A DNA stretch of 64,000 nucleotides, taken from contig NW_025335268.1 in the NCBI RefSeq assembly GCF_004798865.1, forward strand, positions 51,080,959-51,144,958, read 5' to 3'. The first letter of the stretch is position 1. Every line of letters begins with the position of its first letter. Shown here piece by piece: positions 1 to 11,716 of the stretch. Below the pieces are notes generated by a model. The model did no database searches. It was not told where the DNA came from and was given only the letters and a program-made list of their open reading frames with translations. The stretch is from Varanus komodoensis. Taxonomy: Eukaryota; Chordata; Lepidosauria; Squamata; Varanidae. A program made the translations under genes and the position numbers.

Positions 1-888
1 TCTGTTCATATGCCAGATTATAATTTCCTACTTCAAAAAATCAAGCTAGATAACTGAGGCTCCGACTTCACCATTCATTTTTGGAAAATACATTTAGAAA
101 TGGTACAAAGTGATTATGAAATTATCTTTATTACTCCTTTCACCACATGGAGGCAATGGCTAGTTTCTCCACCAGTGCCAATGTCCATATTTTATCAAGT
201 TATTTCTAAAATTATTATCTAGAAATAATAATTATTATCTAGAAATAAATACTTGGGCATTTTCCCATGTCCTGGCAGTCTTAGTTTTTAGAGGCCAACA
301 AGCATAAGCAAAAGAAAACAAATTATTATGTAACCTCCCGAGTAAACAATTAAAATAGTGATAATGTTCCATTAGAAGTTGCCTTTTGATGTGTTGCATC
401 TACCACTTTGTGATGGAATGTTTTGACTTTTGGCCAGAAGATCCACATATGTTGAACTGAAGTCCTTAAGCCGTAGTTCTTCCAACATATATTGATAATA
501 CCTTATAACCTTTCTGTAATTTTGTAGGACATAAATGCCAGCTATGAATAGTATTTCCTTAGACCTAGTTGATATGGGCTTACAGGACTATGGGGGCCAT
601 ATTCTTTTCCATGACTCTGGACAGACCTGAAGGCAGCCTGAACTTTGTAAGTGTATGCATGCCATAGCATAGCTGTGATAATGCAGGGAAGCTCAAGGAG
701 AATTTCAAAGGGCCCCAACCTTATCCAGAGTCCCTGGACTACAGTCTGACTCAGAACACAATTAGAACATATTTCATGTTTCTGCAAATATTGAAATGCA
801 GTTCTAAGCTGAAATGCATACAAAATATGTATTTTAGGAAAACATACAGTTAGAGGTGCACAATGCATAAAATATGTTAAATAGCATT
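1..888. other. Unique intron sequence, nothing recognised
   Basis: AT-rich sequence with a 15-bp local duplication (attattatctagaaa, twice between about 214 and 247). I see no coding signal or known repeat. Confidence 0.5.
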
Positions 889-916
889 TATATATATGTG
901 TGTGTGTGTGTGTGTA
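889..916. repeat. (TA)n(TG)n microsatellite
   Basis: A short TATATATA run passes into about nine TG units. Confidence 0.85.
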
Positions 917-1075
917 CATTTATTTTTAAAATCGCTGCTTGATGTGTAAATCAGATGGAACAGACTTATGAACACAAGGGAAACTAACCTGGTCCAGAAA
1001 CAGACTGATGTGTTCTTCTCCATGTGCACTGGGGAAGGTTGCCTGGGGGCACAAGGTTTGAGGACAGGATGTACA

Positions 1076-1101
1076 TACTTACTTACTTACTTACTTACTT
1101 A
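1076..1101. repeat. (TTAC)n microsatellite
   Basis: About six TTAC units after 'tacatac'. It lies 50 bases before a (CATA)n tract, which suggests a shared slippage-prone region. Confidence 0.85.
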
Positions 1102-1156
1102 TGTGAGCCATCCCAAGGCTATAAGTGATGGGACGACATACAAAAAGTCTAAATAA

Positions 1157-1196
1157 ATACATACATACATACATACATACATACATACATACATAC
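1157..1196. repeat. (CATA)n microsatellite
   Basis: About ten uninterrupted CATA units. Confidence 0.9.
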
Positions 1197-1434
1197 TGGT
1201 CATCAAGCCACCCTCTTGTGTCAGCCATTTGGCATTTTTCCTGTGCAGCTAATCTGGAATGTTGTTATGGAATGGCCTCATTATTAGTGGTGGCAGCTGA
1301 GCAACCAAGGATGCTGTACGGATCTGCCAGCATTCCTAAGTTGACACTTGTTTCTGCAGATATGGGTGTATGTCTCACTTTCTGCTGGTTACATTACATT
1401 TTGTGAGTGTTAGCCCTGGTGTAGGAGAAAATTA

Positions 1435-1777
1435 GACTGCAGGTGGCACAGTGGTTTAAGCCGCTGTGCTGCTGTGCTGGTTGATCGAAAGGTCGCCAGT
1501 TTGAATCTGCACAACGGAGTGAGCTCCTGTTGCTCCATCCCAGCTCCTGCCAACCTTGCAGTTCAAAAGCATGCAAATGCAAGTAGATGAAAAGGTACCA
1601 CTTCGGTGGGCAGGTAACAGTGTTCCGTGCACTTCGGTGTTTAGTCATGCCGGCCACATGACCACGGAGACTGTCTGCGGACAAACGCTGGCTCCCTCGG
1701 CTAGGAAACGGAGATGAGCACCACCCCCTAGAGTCAGGCATGACTGGACTTAATGTCAAGGGGAAACCTTTACCTTT
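1435..1777 (+). mobile_element. tRNA-derived SINE with BovB-like tail, full-length, with TSD
   Basis: The 5' part is tRNA-like: a GTGGCACAGTGG A-box region and a B-box-like GTTTGAATCTG at 1,499-1,509. The body is followed by a 3' tail (…AGTCAGGCATGACTGGACTTAATG…) resembling the BovB 3' end used for priming, and ends in CCTTTACCTTTT. It is flanked by a 13-bp target-site duplication, TAGGAGAAAATTA (1,422-1,434) and TAGGAGAAAGTTA (1,778-1,790), with one mismatch. This SINE type is common in squamates and is thought to be moved by BovB machinery. It lies antisense to NKAIN2 within intron 1. Confidence 0.9.
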
Positions 1778-1790
1778 TAGGAGAAAGTTA

Positions 1791-2805
1791 TAGGATGGTT
1801 CTTCCCACATCTACTCTGCAAACAGTGTAGATACAAGATATGTAATATCAGCTTCAGAATAATTTTTCCCCAAAAGATTCTTCTCAAAGAACCGTTTCAG
1901 TGAATTGGCTTTAGTTCTTCTTCAGTGTACAACTATAAATACTAACACAGTTAATTTTGATGAAAACCATGCCAAGTTTTACAATCCTAAATAAAGTATA
2001 TGTTGCTGGAAGTTGATTATCTGCACAAACCAAAAAGAATGACTTATGAGGGGGCATCTTTAAAACATACCAAATAATAAAACAGAAAATATCAAAACCA
2101 GGTTTAAGTGGCATGTGATACGTCCAAGTTCTATACATAAAGAATGTGAAGGAACAGACCAGATCAATCTGACAGGTGCCTAAAAATGGTAAATTAGTTT
2201 AATACAATGTGTTATTTCATATAAACATAACTTTATATGCCTATTAATCCTCTGCAACAGAGCTACAAAGACAGTGTTGAAGACAGACAGGTGTTTGTGG
2301 CCAGGAAGCTTCTTGTGTCTGGCAAAAATTAAAAGGAAAAAGAAAACAGACATAATATTATTATTTATAATGTGAATAGTGCTTTCAAAGAACTTCAAAT
2401 ATATCACCTAGACATAATTTTCACAACATCTCAGCAAGTAAAATAAGGATTATTATTCCTCATATTGCAGATAGAGATATTGAGGCAAAGAAAGAAAGAA
2501 AATGGCTTTTCTAGGACCACCTAATGAAATTTTGGCAGAGACAAAACTTGAGCTGTGGACTTTCCAATATGTAACTTTTACTTGGGAGAAAGCTCAGTTT
2601 AACTAATCTGATTTTATGTCTGAGTAGATTTCCACAGGATGCACTCTTGGTCTTGGGCAGCACAATCTTATGGCTGCTAAACAGGTCAGAGACAAGGCTG
2701 GAAAATCACTCCAAACTCATAGCTGGGGATCTGCCCTTGGACACCCAGGCAAAGAATTGTGCTGACTGCTTTTCTGAGATTACAAGTGCATCCCTGGAGA
2801 AGGGC
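1791..2805. other. Unique intron sequence, nothing recognised
   Basis: AT-rich; no known repeat, exon or RNA gene seen. Its last 160 bases may be a worn extension of the BovB copy that follows. Confidence 0.45.
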
Positions 2806-3345
2806 TTCTGCAAGATAGGGAGCATCTCAGCCATCAATTCAAATGGAGACTGGAGTCAAGAAATTTGAAGAAGACTGAGATTTAGAAAAGCAGCAATGAC
2901 GGAACTAAAAAGGCCATTATCTTCCGCACTTCGGTACAGTTGTGAACGCTGGACAGTGAAGAAAGTTGAAGAAACATGGTGCTAGAAGAGAGCTTTGCAA
3001 ATATCCTGGACTGACAAAAAGATGATTGAGTATGTCCAAGATCAAATCAAACCAGAACTTTTTCTAGAAGCAAAGCAAAAAATGACAACACTAAATTTGA
3101 TGTACCTTGGGCACATCCTGAAAAAGCAAGAATTTCTGGAAAAGACAATGATGTTAGGATAAGTTGAGGGTGGATGAAGAAGAGACAGGCCAATATGAAA
3201 TGGATTGATTCTATAAAGGAAGCCCCAGCCTTGAGTTCACAACTGAGCAGGGCCATCAGAGATGGGGCATTTTGGAGGGCATTCATGCATGGGATCTCCA
3301 TGAGTCAGGGATGACTTGATGCTATGTTACCATAGTTCCCATACA
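2806..3345 (+). mobile_element. BovB (RTE) LINE, 3' end fragment
   Basis: Frames here carry the decayed C-terminus of the BovB reverse-transcriptase protein. Recognisable blocks include SAINSNGDWSQEI (family SKITADGDCSHEI), then CERWTVKK (family CESWTVKK), then ISWTDKK, LGHILKKQEFLEKTMMLG and the ending …MGSP-VRDDL. Stops and frame changes show that it is dead. Only the last part of the element is present, the usual 5' truncation of LINE copies. BovB is known for horizontal spread among squamates and ruminants. Confidence 0.85.
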
Positions 3346-6300
3346 CTTCATTAAAATGACAGTTTCTGCAAAAAAAATGACCATAACTGATGTGATTTAG
3401 CACTCTTATACTCAGCACGTAAGAACAATATATTCATGTAGAGCTCCATGCTGCTGGCTGGAAATTCACCCACTTATGCATACTGCCGTCCTGAATCAGG
3501 CACCACTGCATATTTAGTTGAAATGAGCCAAATGAGATGCAACACTAGTAAACATAACACACAGGTTTGGGTTTTTTTTAACATCCCAGGAATCACATTA
3601 AACTGGGACCCAAAGGGACTACAAGGAAGACTTCTCCTCATAGACTGTGACCTGAAAAAGATTCACTGAAATAAATAGCTTTCATACAACTGTGGTCCAT
3701 GTCCTGTTTTGATTGTAGAAAAGGTGTCTTATATAAAGTCAGACCATGAGGGTGCAGTGGAACCAGAGTTTTCACAGATGTAGTTCTGGGACTTTATTTA
3801 TTTCTTTTAAGTAGGAACACTTGCATCATCTGCCATCTACCACAGAATTTTCTATTTCCTCTGAGTGTTGCTACAATCCTGACACTAGCTTGGAGAAAAT
3901 AAAAGTTTCCACCAATGATACATTTCCCCTGATTTGATACACAGTATTGTGGGTGGGCAGAGATTGCCTTGAGAATGCAGCTCAGACCCATTAGCTTTAC
4001 CCAGGCTGGTGGCCACATAAACTACTAAAAATCGTTTGTTGATACAGGTCAATGAAGCTGACGGAATTGTCTTTTTGGTGGCATGGCAATGGAACCCCAA
4101 AATATGCTGCTAGTGCTGTCTACTCTGTCTTCTAGTGAATTCCCAAGGTCAGAACCAGGGATCCTTTCCAGCCCGACTGCTGTAGATCCATTTTTTCTAT
4201 TGAAAATGTCAGGGATTGTGCTGGATATCTTCTACATGCCTATAGAATTCTTTACTATTGGACTACAATGCAACTCCAGTCCAAATAGTTTTTTATTACA
4301 CTACAATTCTATATACACAAAAGAAGTATGGGAAAAGCAAACATGCCTTTAAAAGAAAATACACTTTTACCTGGAACCTTCAAAGAGACATAAACTGATA
4401 AACATTTCTCATAAGTTATGGATGAACTGAAATCAAGAAATTATTAAAAATGCATAAGTGCGATACGTGTGGAAACTGATCTATTCACTAAGCATGTTTA
4501 TTCTTAGTGAGTACAAAGATAGGCAATTTCATCATCCCAGAATCATTTTCACCAGCAAGATATTCCTTGGAAAATAAAAGAATGTGTGGTAGGTTTTGAA
4601 TACAGTGTTCAAAAACAATTTTAGAAGTCCACTCCTAAACAATTTTAGGAGCACAACTCATTTACAAGTTATGGATATCCTGCAGAGACAGCATTTAATA
4701 GCTGCCCAATTCATGATTATTTGGAGGTAAATAAAGAATGGAGATAGGCTGAGTGTTTAAGCTAGCACCTGCTGAATATTTCTCAGCCTAGAATTTCATA
4801 CTAGCACCTTAATGCTGTATCAGTCAAATCTTGTGATATTTCTTGTTAGATTGAAAATCCTATCTTTAAGAAGTTCAGTGCAGGGAGTGTAATCTAATAA
4901 AATGAAGCAAAAGAATAATAAACTTTAAGGCAGAACCATATGATAAAATCCACTTCTATTCTGCCACCTAGCTAAATAAAAATGACTTGCATCATTTTGT
5001 CAATAGAAGAATTGGAGATGGGATTCTCTTATTCCTTTCAAGCAGAGTCTCCTTGTAAATAATTATTTATTTTCCATTCAAATTACTAACAAATCACTAA
5101 TGATTAACAAACTATAGCCACAAGAAAATGAGTCTCTGTGGATGAACAAAGTAATTCGTTGAACCCAAACTAGAAACGACTTCCAAAATAACCCTGGGCC
5201 CCATTCCTCTGGTGAGCACCTCTGGGGAAGGGCCAGCCTCCTTGATCTATGCAGTCCCTCTAATTGGGTAGCCCTTCTGACCCAAAGCTGCATCATGGGG
5301 TCAGGGTCCAGACTGGGCTCATCTGCCTCCTCTCCTTGTCCCCTCCACTCACTTCCAAATCCTGTCTGCTCCTATGGTCTACCTGAGCACCTGGAGATGG
5401 TAGCCTTGAAGATGGAGCCTTCATCCTCCTCTGCCATCTCAGTTCCCACTCCCCCTGTCTCCCAGCAATCACAGTCCTCACCTGAAGGGTTGGTGCAATG
5501 TTGACACTGGAAAGCATTCCAGGAATAACTGGCTCTCCCTTTCCCAACAGACTGGAAATGGAAGACACCCCTCCTCTCTCACACACACACTTTCATCATT
5601 CATAGTATGTGCAGGTGGTTTATGAGCAAGGCCTCCCATAAGCAAACTTAATAAAAAGCTAAACTGTGCCAGGATTAAAGCTGTCCAAGGAGAGGCTTTT
5701 ATAAGTACAGTTGCCATTTTAAATACAGGCATTCCTCTATTTAAAACGTTTGTAGAGATTTATGAAAATGTGAACATGCAAAAATAGGTAATTTCAAATA
5801 TTTTAAATTAACTCATAATTCCATGATTTGCATTCACAAGAATTTGATCAAACATCAAGGCTGAGATCCTTGGAGCTACAGTGAACTCAGAATCATGGTG
5901 CCTGTGCTTTTTTCTCCCCACATTTTTCTTCTTTAAAAGAGAAGACATGTGAAAGTTTCTGAAATTTTCCTAAACTGGTTTCCACATGATGTAGAAGACT
6001 TCTGCTTGTGAAAAAGAGAATGCAACACCTCCTTGGACACTGAGACTTTGTTGAACAATTCCTTGGACCTTGGCTAAGGCATTTCATGGAAAATGTTTAT
6101 GAGATCCTGCCACCACCTCAGCCTTCTCTCCTCCTACTCCAAAATTCCTCAGCTAGATGATCAAAACTAGCACCTCCCACCTTGCACTGGATGCCTCAAA
6201 TCCACTGTGTTTGTAGTATTACAGGTATCCCTATCCAAAAGGATCAAGTGGTGCCAGTTTGCATAAATATGTGATACAGACTATATACCTGCTTTGGACA

Positions 6301-7589
6301 AAGTCTGTCCAGCAGACAATCTCAAAACTGATCTTATGAACAATGATATTGTATTTTCACATATGAGAGCAACTATGAACCTCGTAACAGATAGAAAGAA
6401 ATGTAAGGATTCTGTGTTCTTCAAGCCAGAATGGGTTATGTCATAATCCTCATACAAATGGTCTCAAAGATATAGTTGTTGTGTAGACTGTTCTGTTCTG
6501 TGTGCTTAGCTGTGTCATTGTTTTTTCCATTTATGCATTAGAGATATTTAAAAATACAGGGGAGTATGAATACTAGCACTGTCTATGCTGCAGATGAGAA
6601 ATCTCTGATGATATTCCTAGATTGCATGGACATCATATTGTATCTTTTTATTTTCTTTTTATTGGAATTCAGCTTTAGCATCAACAAGACATGCAAGTAG
6701 TGTGCTCTAATACATGCCATTCAATGAGCAGGTCTTTCAGATTAATTCTGAAAGTAGGGCTGCACTTGTATTAATATAGAGAGTACTTTGAAACTCCAGA
6801 TGAAACAAGATCGATTACTGTTTTCATCATAAAAGTGACCAAAAACTAAGCAGGTCATTATTTTGTTTTTGAAAATTTGACTGGCAATTACAAGTGTCTG
6901 TTCTGCTACTTAACTCAAAACACTTTTACAACAATTGATTTCAAGATTGTTTAGAACACTGTAAACTTAAACCAAATCAGTTAACAGGCCTTCCCTAAGG
7001 AATCCTGACATTGTTACAAGAAACTCAGTTCCTTTGTTTCTCCCAATTCATTGAGAAAAGCCATAACAAAGCAGCATAAAAACTACTGTGTTTGCTAATT
7101 AAATCAATTTAGAAATGAATTTGGGTAAAGACTGTTGCCAACTGACCAGAAAAAGAACTAGACACACATATTTTGTGTTTTAATAGTACAAACATTATCA
7201 AAAATTAGCAGTTTAAGATTTTACAGCATGAAATATTTTCACAACCTGAAAATAAATAAATTACACTTAAAGACACAGCTATGACAGTTGAAAACCTGAT
7301 AATTCTGTAATTAAATGGGTGTTCTGTTAACAGATTTAACTATATAAACTGAGGATTCTAAATTCAATCCATAGAAACAGACAAGTCAAAGTTACTAGTC
7401 CACAAAGGCCTTGCAGTTCTAGCTGTCCACATATAATTTTGATGGGCCAAAACTTAAGAAATTCCAACAATTGTAAACTATTTCCCAGTCATAGAAATCA
7501 GCCGATTTTTTCTTATCAAAATGACAAAGCAAATAGTATAAACTCATTCGGATATAGATTAATTTTAAAAAGCCAGGGTTGTTGAAATG
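3346..7589. other. Long unique intron stretch, nothing recognised
   Basis: About 4.2 kb of AT-rich sequence without long frames, known repeats or RNA genes. A slightly GC-richer pocket lies at 5,200-5,580. Its frames have no recognisable domains. Confidence 0.45.
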
Positions 7590-7800
7590 TATTGTCTGAA
7601 CCCAGCAGCTCTAACAAACCATGGTGAAAAACTCACAGTTCACAACCCAACCACAAATCATGGTTTCTCTTCATAGGTTGTTTGTGGTTAACAAACAATG
7701 ATTTGTTGTTGTGTTTGGGTTCAGATAACAAAACAATGCACATCTCAAAAAGAGCCCATTGTTTAACAAAACCCACCCACAACTCATATTCAACCTTTCA
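7590..7800. mobile_element. Fold-back MITE-like repeat (hAT-type, two arms)
   Basis: TTGTCTGAACCCAGC near 7,590 is inverted relative to TTTGGGTTCAGATAAC near 7,715. A second inverted pair is GGGTTCAGATAACAAAACAATG (about 7,717-7,738) against CATTGTTTAACAAAACCCACCC (about 7,767-7,789). AAACCATGG/TGGTTT motifs recur between the arms. Short palindromic repeats of this type are abundant in squamates; the family name is uncertain. Confidence 0.55.
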
Positions 7801-8309
7801 GTGTGGTTTACAGTATTGTGCAAACTCAATCACAGTAATCACAGTCATTTTGTTACATGATATTACTGTAATGTCAATCTGCTATAGCACTTTCAGGACA
7901 ATGTTCAGAGTGTATATACTGGTTGAAAATACCACTTAGCACCCATTTAACACTGCTACTGGCCAAACTGGCGATGTTCTTATGATGAAAAAGGACTTTG
8001 ATTTATATGCCATCTTTTCACAAAGGAAACTGTTTTCAAGGTGGCTCAGTAAATACAACGCCATCATAATTCATTGATTTTTTTTTAAAGTATATTTTTC
8101 TTGAGATTTCTTTTTCAATCTAAAACTGAGCACATCAATCCTTCTGCTATGGCCCAATGTTTTCCCAGCAATAACATTATCACTGCAAGTCTCTAGTTAG
8201 TTTTCTTTGTCAAGGTGCTTGAGCAGGTTGTAAGTTTTCCATTGCAGGCTGTTACAGATGACATTATTTAGACTCAACCCAGCTTCTAGCTGGGTTATAG
8301 AACTAAAAC

Positions 8310-8440
8310 CGCTTAGGATACAATCCTGTGCATTTTTAGACAGGTGAAACCCATAAAATTCCCAATACATTCCAACACATGCTTGCATTTGCAGGCCTTG
8401 TTATGCTTAAACACATATAGGATTGCATGCATTCCTTTCA
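8310..8440. repeat. Short interspersed repeat of the 'AATCCTATGCA' type
   Basis: It begins ACAATCCTGTGCATTTTTAG and ends CATATAGGATTGCATGC, so the ends are inverted copies of an AATCCTATGCA motif. It resembles a worn repeat that recurs elsewhere in this window (12,853; 37,382; 38,727) and is common in reptile DNA. Confidence 0.5.
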
Positions 8441-9149
8441 CTCAGGAATAGACAAGACTAATGCAACTACATTTCTTCTCCTGGACCTTTTCATGGCTTT
8501 CAGTACTGACGATTATAGCATCTTTCTGAACAGTTTTACCAGAGTGAGGCCTTGAGGTGTGAATCTACAGAGACTGTGGACCTGTTTGGGTGGGGGAGGG
8601 GGGAATCCAAAAGGCAGAGTTGGAAGAATAACCCTAACCCTTTGCATTTGTGGTACCTTATTGTTCCAGCCTGACTACATGAAACTACTGGCAAAGTCAT
8701 TCAGAGATTTGCATTCAGGTGTCACCTGTATGCAGATTTTTTCCATAGACTAATTCCAGGCTGGTATTGGAACCTGCATCTGGAGGTATTTCTGGGATGA
8801 ATCAGAGCAACCACACTGAATCTTAAGCCAGAAAAAACTACTTTTGTCTGGAAAGAGTGCTGACCTGGATTGAAGTTTGCACCCTGTTTTGGATGTGGTC
8901 TCACTCCCAGGAACAGGGCACAGAATTCCTTCAATTGGGAGATACACAAAAAGCCCTGTTAATAATACCCACCAAGATTACCTCTCTAGAAGGTGGGACT
9001 CATCACAAGGACTCAGGTGAGAAGCACAAAGTTCAGGGAAGTTCGCAGGAGAGAAAGAGGTAACCCAGCTCACACGTAATGGCTAGTTAGTGCCTCCCAT
9101 TCAAGTGTAACAACTGGTCACTGAAGACTGAGGCCAAGATCATTCACCC

Positions 9150-9895
9150 TGTTCACACTGCCAATCAGTATGTACAGGTGTGAAAGCTGAACAGCGAAGA
9201 AAGCTTGCAGGAAGAAAACTGATGTATATGAAACATGCTGCTGGAAGTCAGCTTTGTGAATACTCTTGAGAAGGGCTGTGTGAGGAATCTGTTGGATTCG
9301 CCAAACTCCAGCCTCCTTTCCTGGGGCCAAGTGCCTGACTTCCTGGTGAGTGCACTCAGCGTTGCATGGTGCTTAGCAAAAATCAAGCTCCATGTGAACT
9401 CAAGTGGCATCCCTCTTCCATGCACATGATTTGCAGTCTTTGTTTGTGCTGCATTTGCCAGTTGCACAACCTTTGCTCCCTGAGTGTTTGCAGACTCCCT
9501 CTTGGCTCAGTTTGTATACTAAGACAGAGTTGAGCATGAGATAAAGACCACAAACTGAAGATTCTAGGTAAGATCATCCTACCCTGGACTGACAGAAAGA
9601 CAGTTAGTGGTCGTAGATCAACTCAAGCCAGAACTTGACCTGCAAACCAAAATGACAAAACTGGAGATGTCACATCCTGAGCACATCATGGGAAGGCAAG
9701 ACTCAGTGGAGAAGACAATAAGCTTAGGGAAAGTTGAAGGCAGAAAAAGAGGAGGACCAAATAGGAGCTGGATCCTAAAGGAAGCCACAGCCTTGAGTTG
9801 AGCTGAGCAGGGCTACAAAGGACAAGGCAATCTGAAAGATATTCATTCATTCACAGGATTTCCATAAGTCAGAAATAGCTTAATGACATTAACAA
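9150..9895 (+). mobile_element. BovB (RTE) LINE 3' fragment, split by about 300 bp
   Basis: The left piece (to about 9,246) matches the same region as the copy at 2.9 kb: 'aacagcgaagaaagcttgca', then a CCWK-like block. The right piece (about 9,550-9,895) has WTDRKTVS, then MSHPEHIMGRQDSVEKTISLGKVEGRKRGG in one open stretch, corresponding to the family's GHIMRRQDSLEKTIMLGKVEGRRKRG. It ends with the usual 'ttcattcacaggatttccataagtcag'. Between the pieces lie about 300 bases with no counterpart in BovB. This is a dead copy. Confidence 0.85.
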
Positions 9896-11040
9896 CAATA
9901 AACTGCCTCCCATGCACTTGCTGTTTTGTCATTCTTTCCAGATCACCAAACAACTGTTCCTGGGTTGTGGCCATGGCCTGCCAACCTAGCATTCTCATTT
10001 TAATTCAAGGTTTATTCTTTGGTTCTCAGGTGTTAGGATCCAGCAAGAAAGCTGAAGTGGTGAGTGAAAGGTAGTTTCCTAAGTTTCTCCAGTGCTGCTG
10101 TAGGAAACTATGGGTTATTTAGCCAATAGTTAGCCATTATGTGAATTATATCATTTTTTTCAGATTCCTTGACCTCAAGCTATTTATAATGGGTAGCATT
10201 GCAATGATGGTAAACGGAAGGAATATCAAAACACTCAAGTCCTCCACACCTAGGCATAGAGTGCTTCTAGACACAGATTCCTAGCACTACTAAAAAAAAA
10301 CCTTTGTACAACAGTTCTCCCTTTTTCTCTTTAGCATTTTCAATGGAAAGGAAAACACACAAGGAAGTAGTGGGACAACATGGAACAAGTGGAAGCCGGT
10401 TACATTGCATACACATGCATTTTGCAAATAAGGCAGAGCAAGTGTTCAAAAATACCGAAAAATGTCTGCTTACAACTTGGGCACAAGACACACAAAAAGC
10501 TTCTTAAAGAGTAACACCTGCTCAACAAAACTGTATTTTTAAAGCACAGAGGCTTTTTAAAGTAGGAGACAAAGTTCACGAAGCCAGAAATGCCCATGAC
10601 CGTGCTACTGTCCCTTACCAGTTATTGTTATTACTATTTATTAGACTTTTAGCCCACCCCATTAGCCACATGGCTCCCTGAGCAAGTTACCAGTTAAGGA
10701 GTCTTCCACTATCCCAAATTTTCCACCAAGAATATATTGAATGTATGTTGCAGATAATCTCTGATTAAGGTTTCTGTATGATATGCATGACCCCAAAGAT
10801 GTTTGTCTCATTCACATTTTATATTTTTGACTGCACAACAATAGATAATATGCTTGAAACTGTTCTAACTTTTCTTTAACATCTACAGCTTCATTAACAA
10901 ATGCATTAATTAACAACCAACTCAATCCAAAATGAACTCCTGTGCGGCATCATGCACAGATCAGTCACCAGGAAATTCATGAAAGTGCTGAAACTATTTG
11001 TGAAGAAACAGTCGTAGAACATAGGAAGCGCCCTTACACT
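9896..11040. other. Unique intron sequence, nothing recognised
   Basis: No exon or known repeat is seen. A short oligo-A run lies at 10,292-10,300. Confidence 0.45.
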
Positions 11041-11245
11041 GACTGGGTTCAGACAACAACAAAAACTTGAGGCTTGAGCATTGGTTGTTGTTGAACTGTG
11101 CGTTGCTGTGTTAGCTAGCCACTGACCAGACATGGCATGTTAACCATGTACAATCCATGAAGAGAACTAATTGTTTGTCTTTAGGCTGTGAACTACGGGT
11201 TGTTAAGTTAGTTGGATTTAGACAAGATAACTAATGATTCAACAG
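11041..11245. mobile_element. Probable fold-back MITE-like repeat, worn
   Basis: GGGTTCAGACAACAAC at the left and a diverged TGGATTTAGACAAGATAAC at the right flank AACCA/TGGTTG-rich sequence like the element at 7.6 kb. The two ends read in the same direction, so this may be two partial copies and not one element. Confidence 0.4.
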
Positions 11246-11277
11246 CAACCCATAGCCAGCCCTTGAGTGTAGGCTAT

Positions 11278-11518
11278 CATTTATTTATTTTTATTTATTT
11301 TTCGATTTATATCCTGCTTTTTTCCTAAAGGGCTCAAGGCAGCTTACATCTTCTCCTCCATCTTATCCCCACAACAACAACCCTGTGAGGTAGGTTGGGC
11401 TGCGAGGCTGTGACTGGCCCAAAGTCACCCAGTTGGCTCCATGGCTGAGCAGGGACTAGAACCCAGATGGTCTGAGTCCCAGTCCCATGCTCTTAACCAC
11501 TACATCACACTGGCTCTC
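11278..11518 (-). mobile_element. tRNA-derived SINE (Sauria-SINE-like), minus strand
   Basis: On the minus strand it starts AGAGAGCCAGTGTGATGTAG, followed by TGGTTAAGAGC (A-box region). It then has a worn B box, the conserved GGGTGACTTTGGGCCAGTCACA-like block and an AAATAAATAAA tail. This is a squamate SINE layout. It lies in the sense orientation of NKAIN2. Confidence 0.82.
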
Positions 11519-11565
11519 TTGTAGCCTAACCCAATTGTGAAGGCAATATTGGGAGCATCTATCCC

Positions 11566-11716
11566 AATATTGTCAGCAATGACTAGCAGAGGTTCTCCAG
11601 GGTTTCAGATGGAATTCCTGTCCCTATCAAGAAATGCTAGGAACGGAAATTAAGACCTCCTGCATGCTGCATGAAAACCACATTTTCTAGCACTGAGCTA
11701 CAGACCCTCCCCTCAC
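11566..11716 (-). mobile_element. Second tRNA-derived SINE type, minus-strand fragment
   Basis: On the minus strand: GGGTCTGTAGCTCAGTGCTAG at the tRNA-like head, a body near 'atttccgttcctagcatttc', and the end 'aaccctggagaacctctgct'. It is the same family as the copies at 22.7 and 23.9 kb. Confidence 0.65.
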
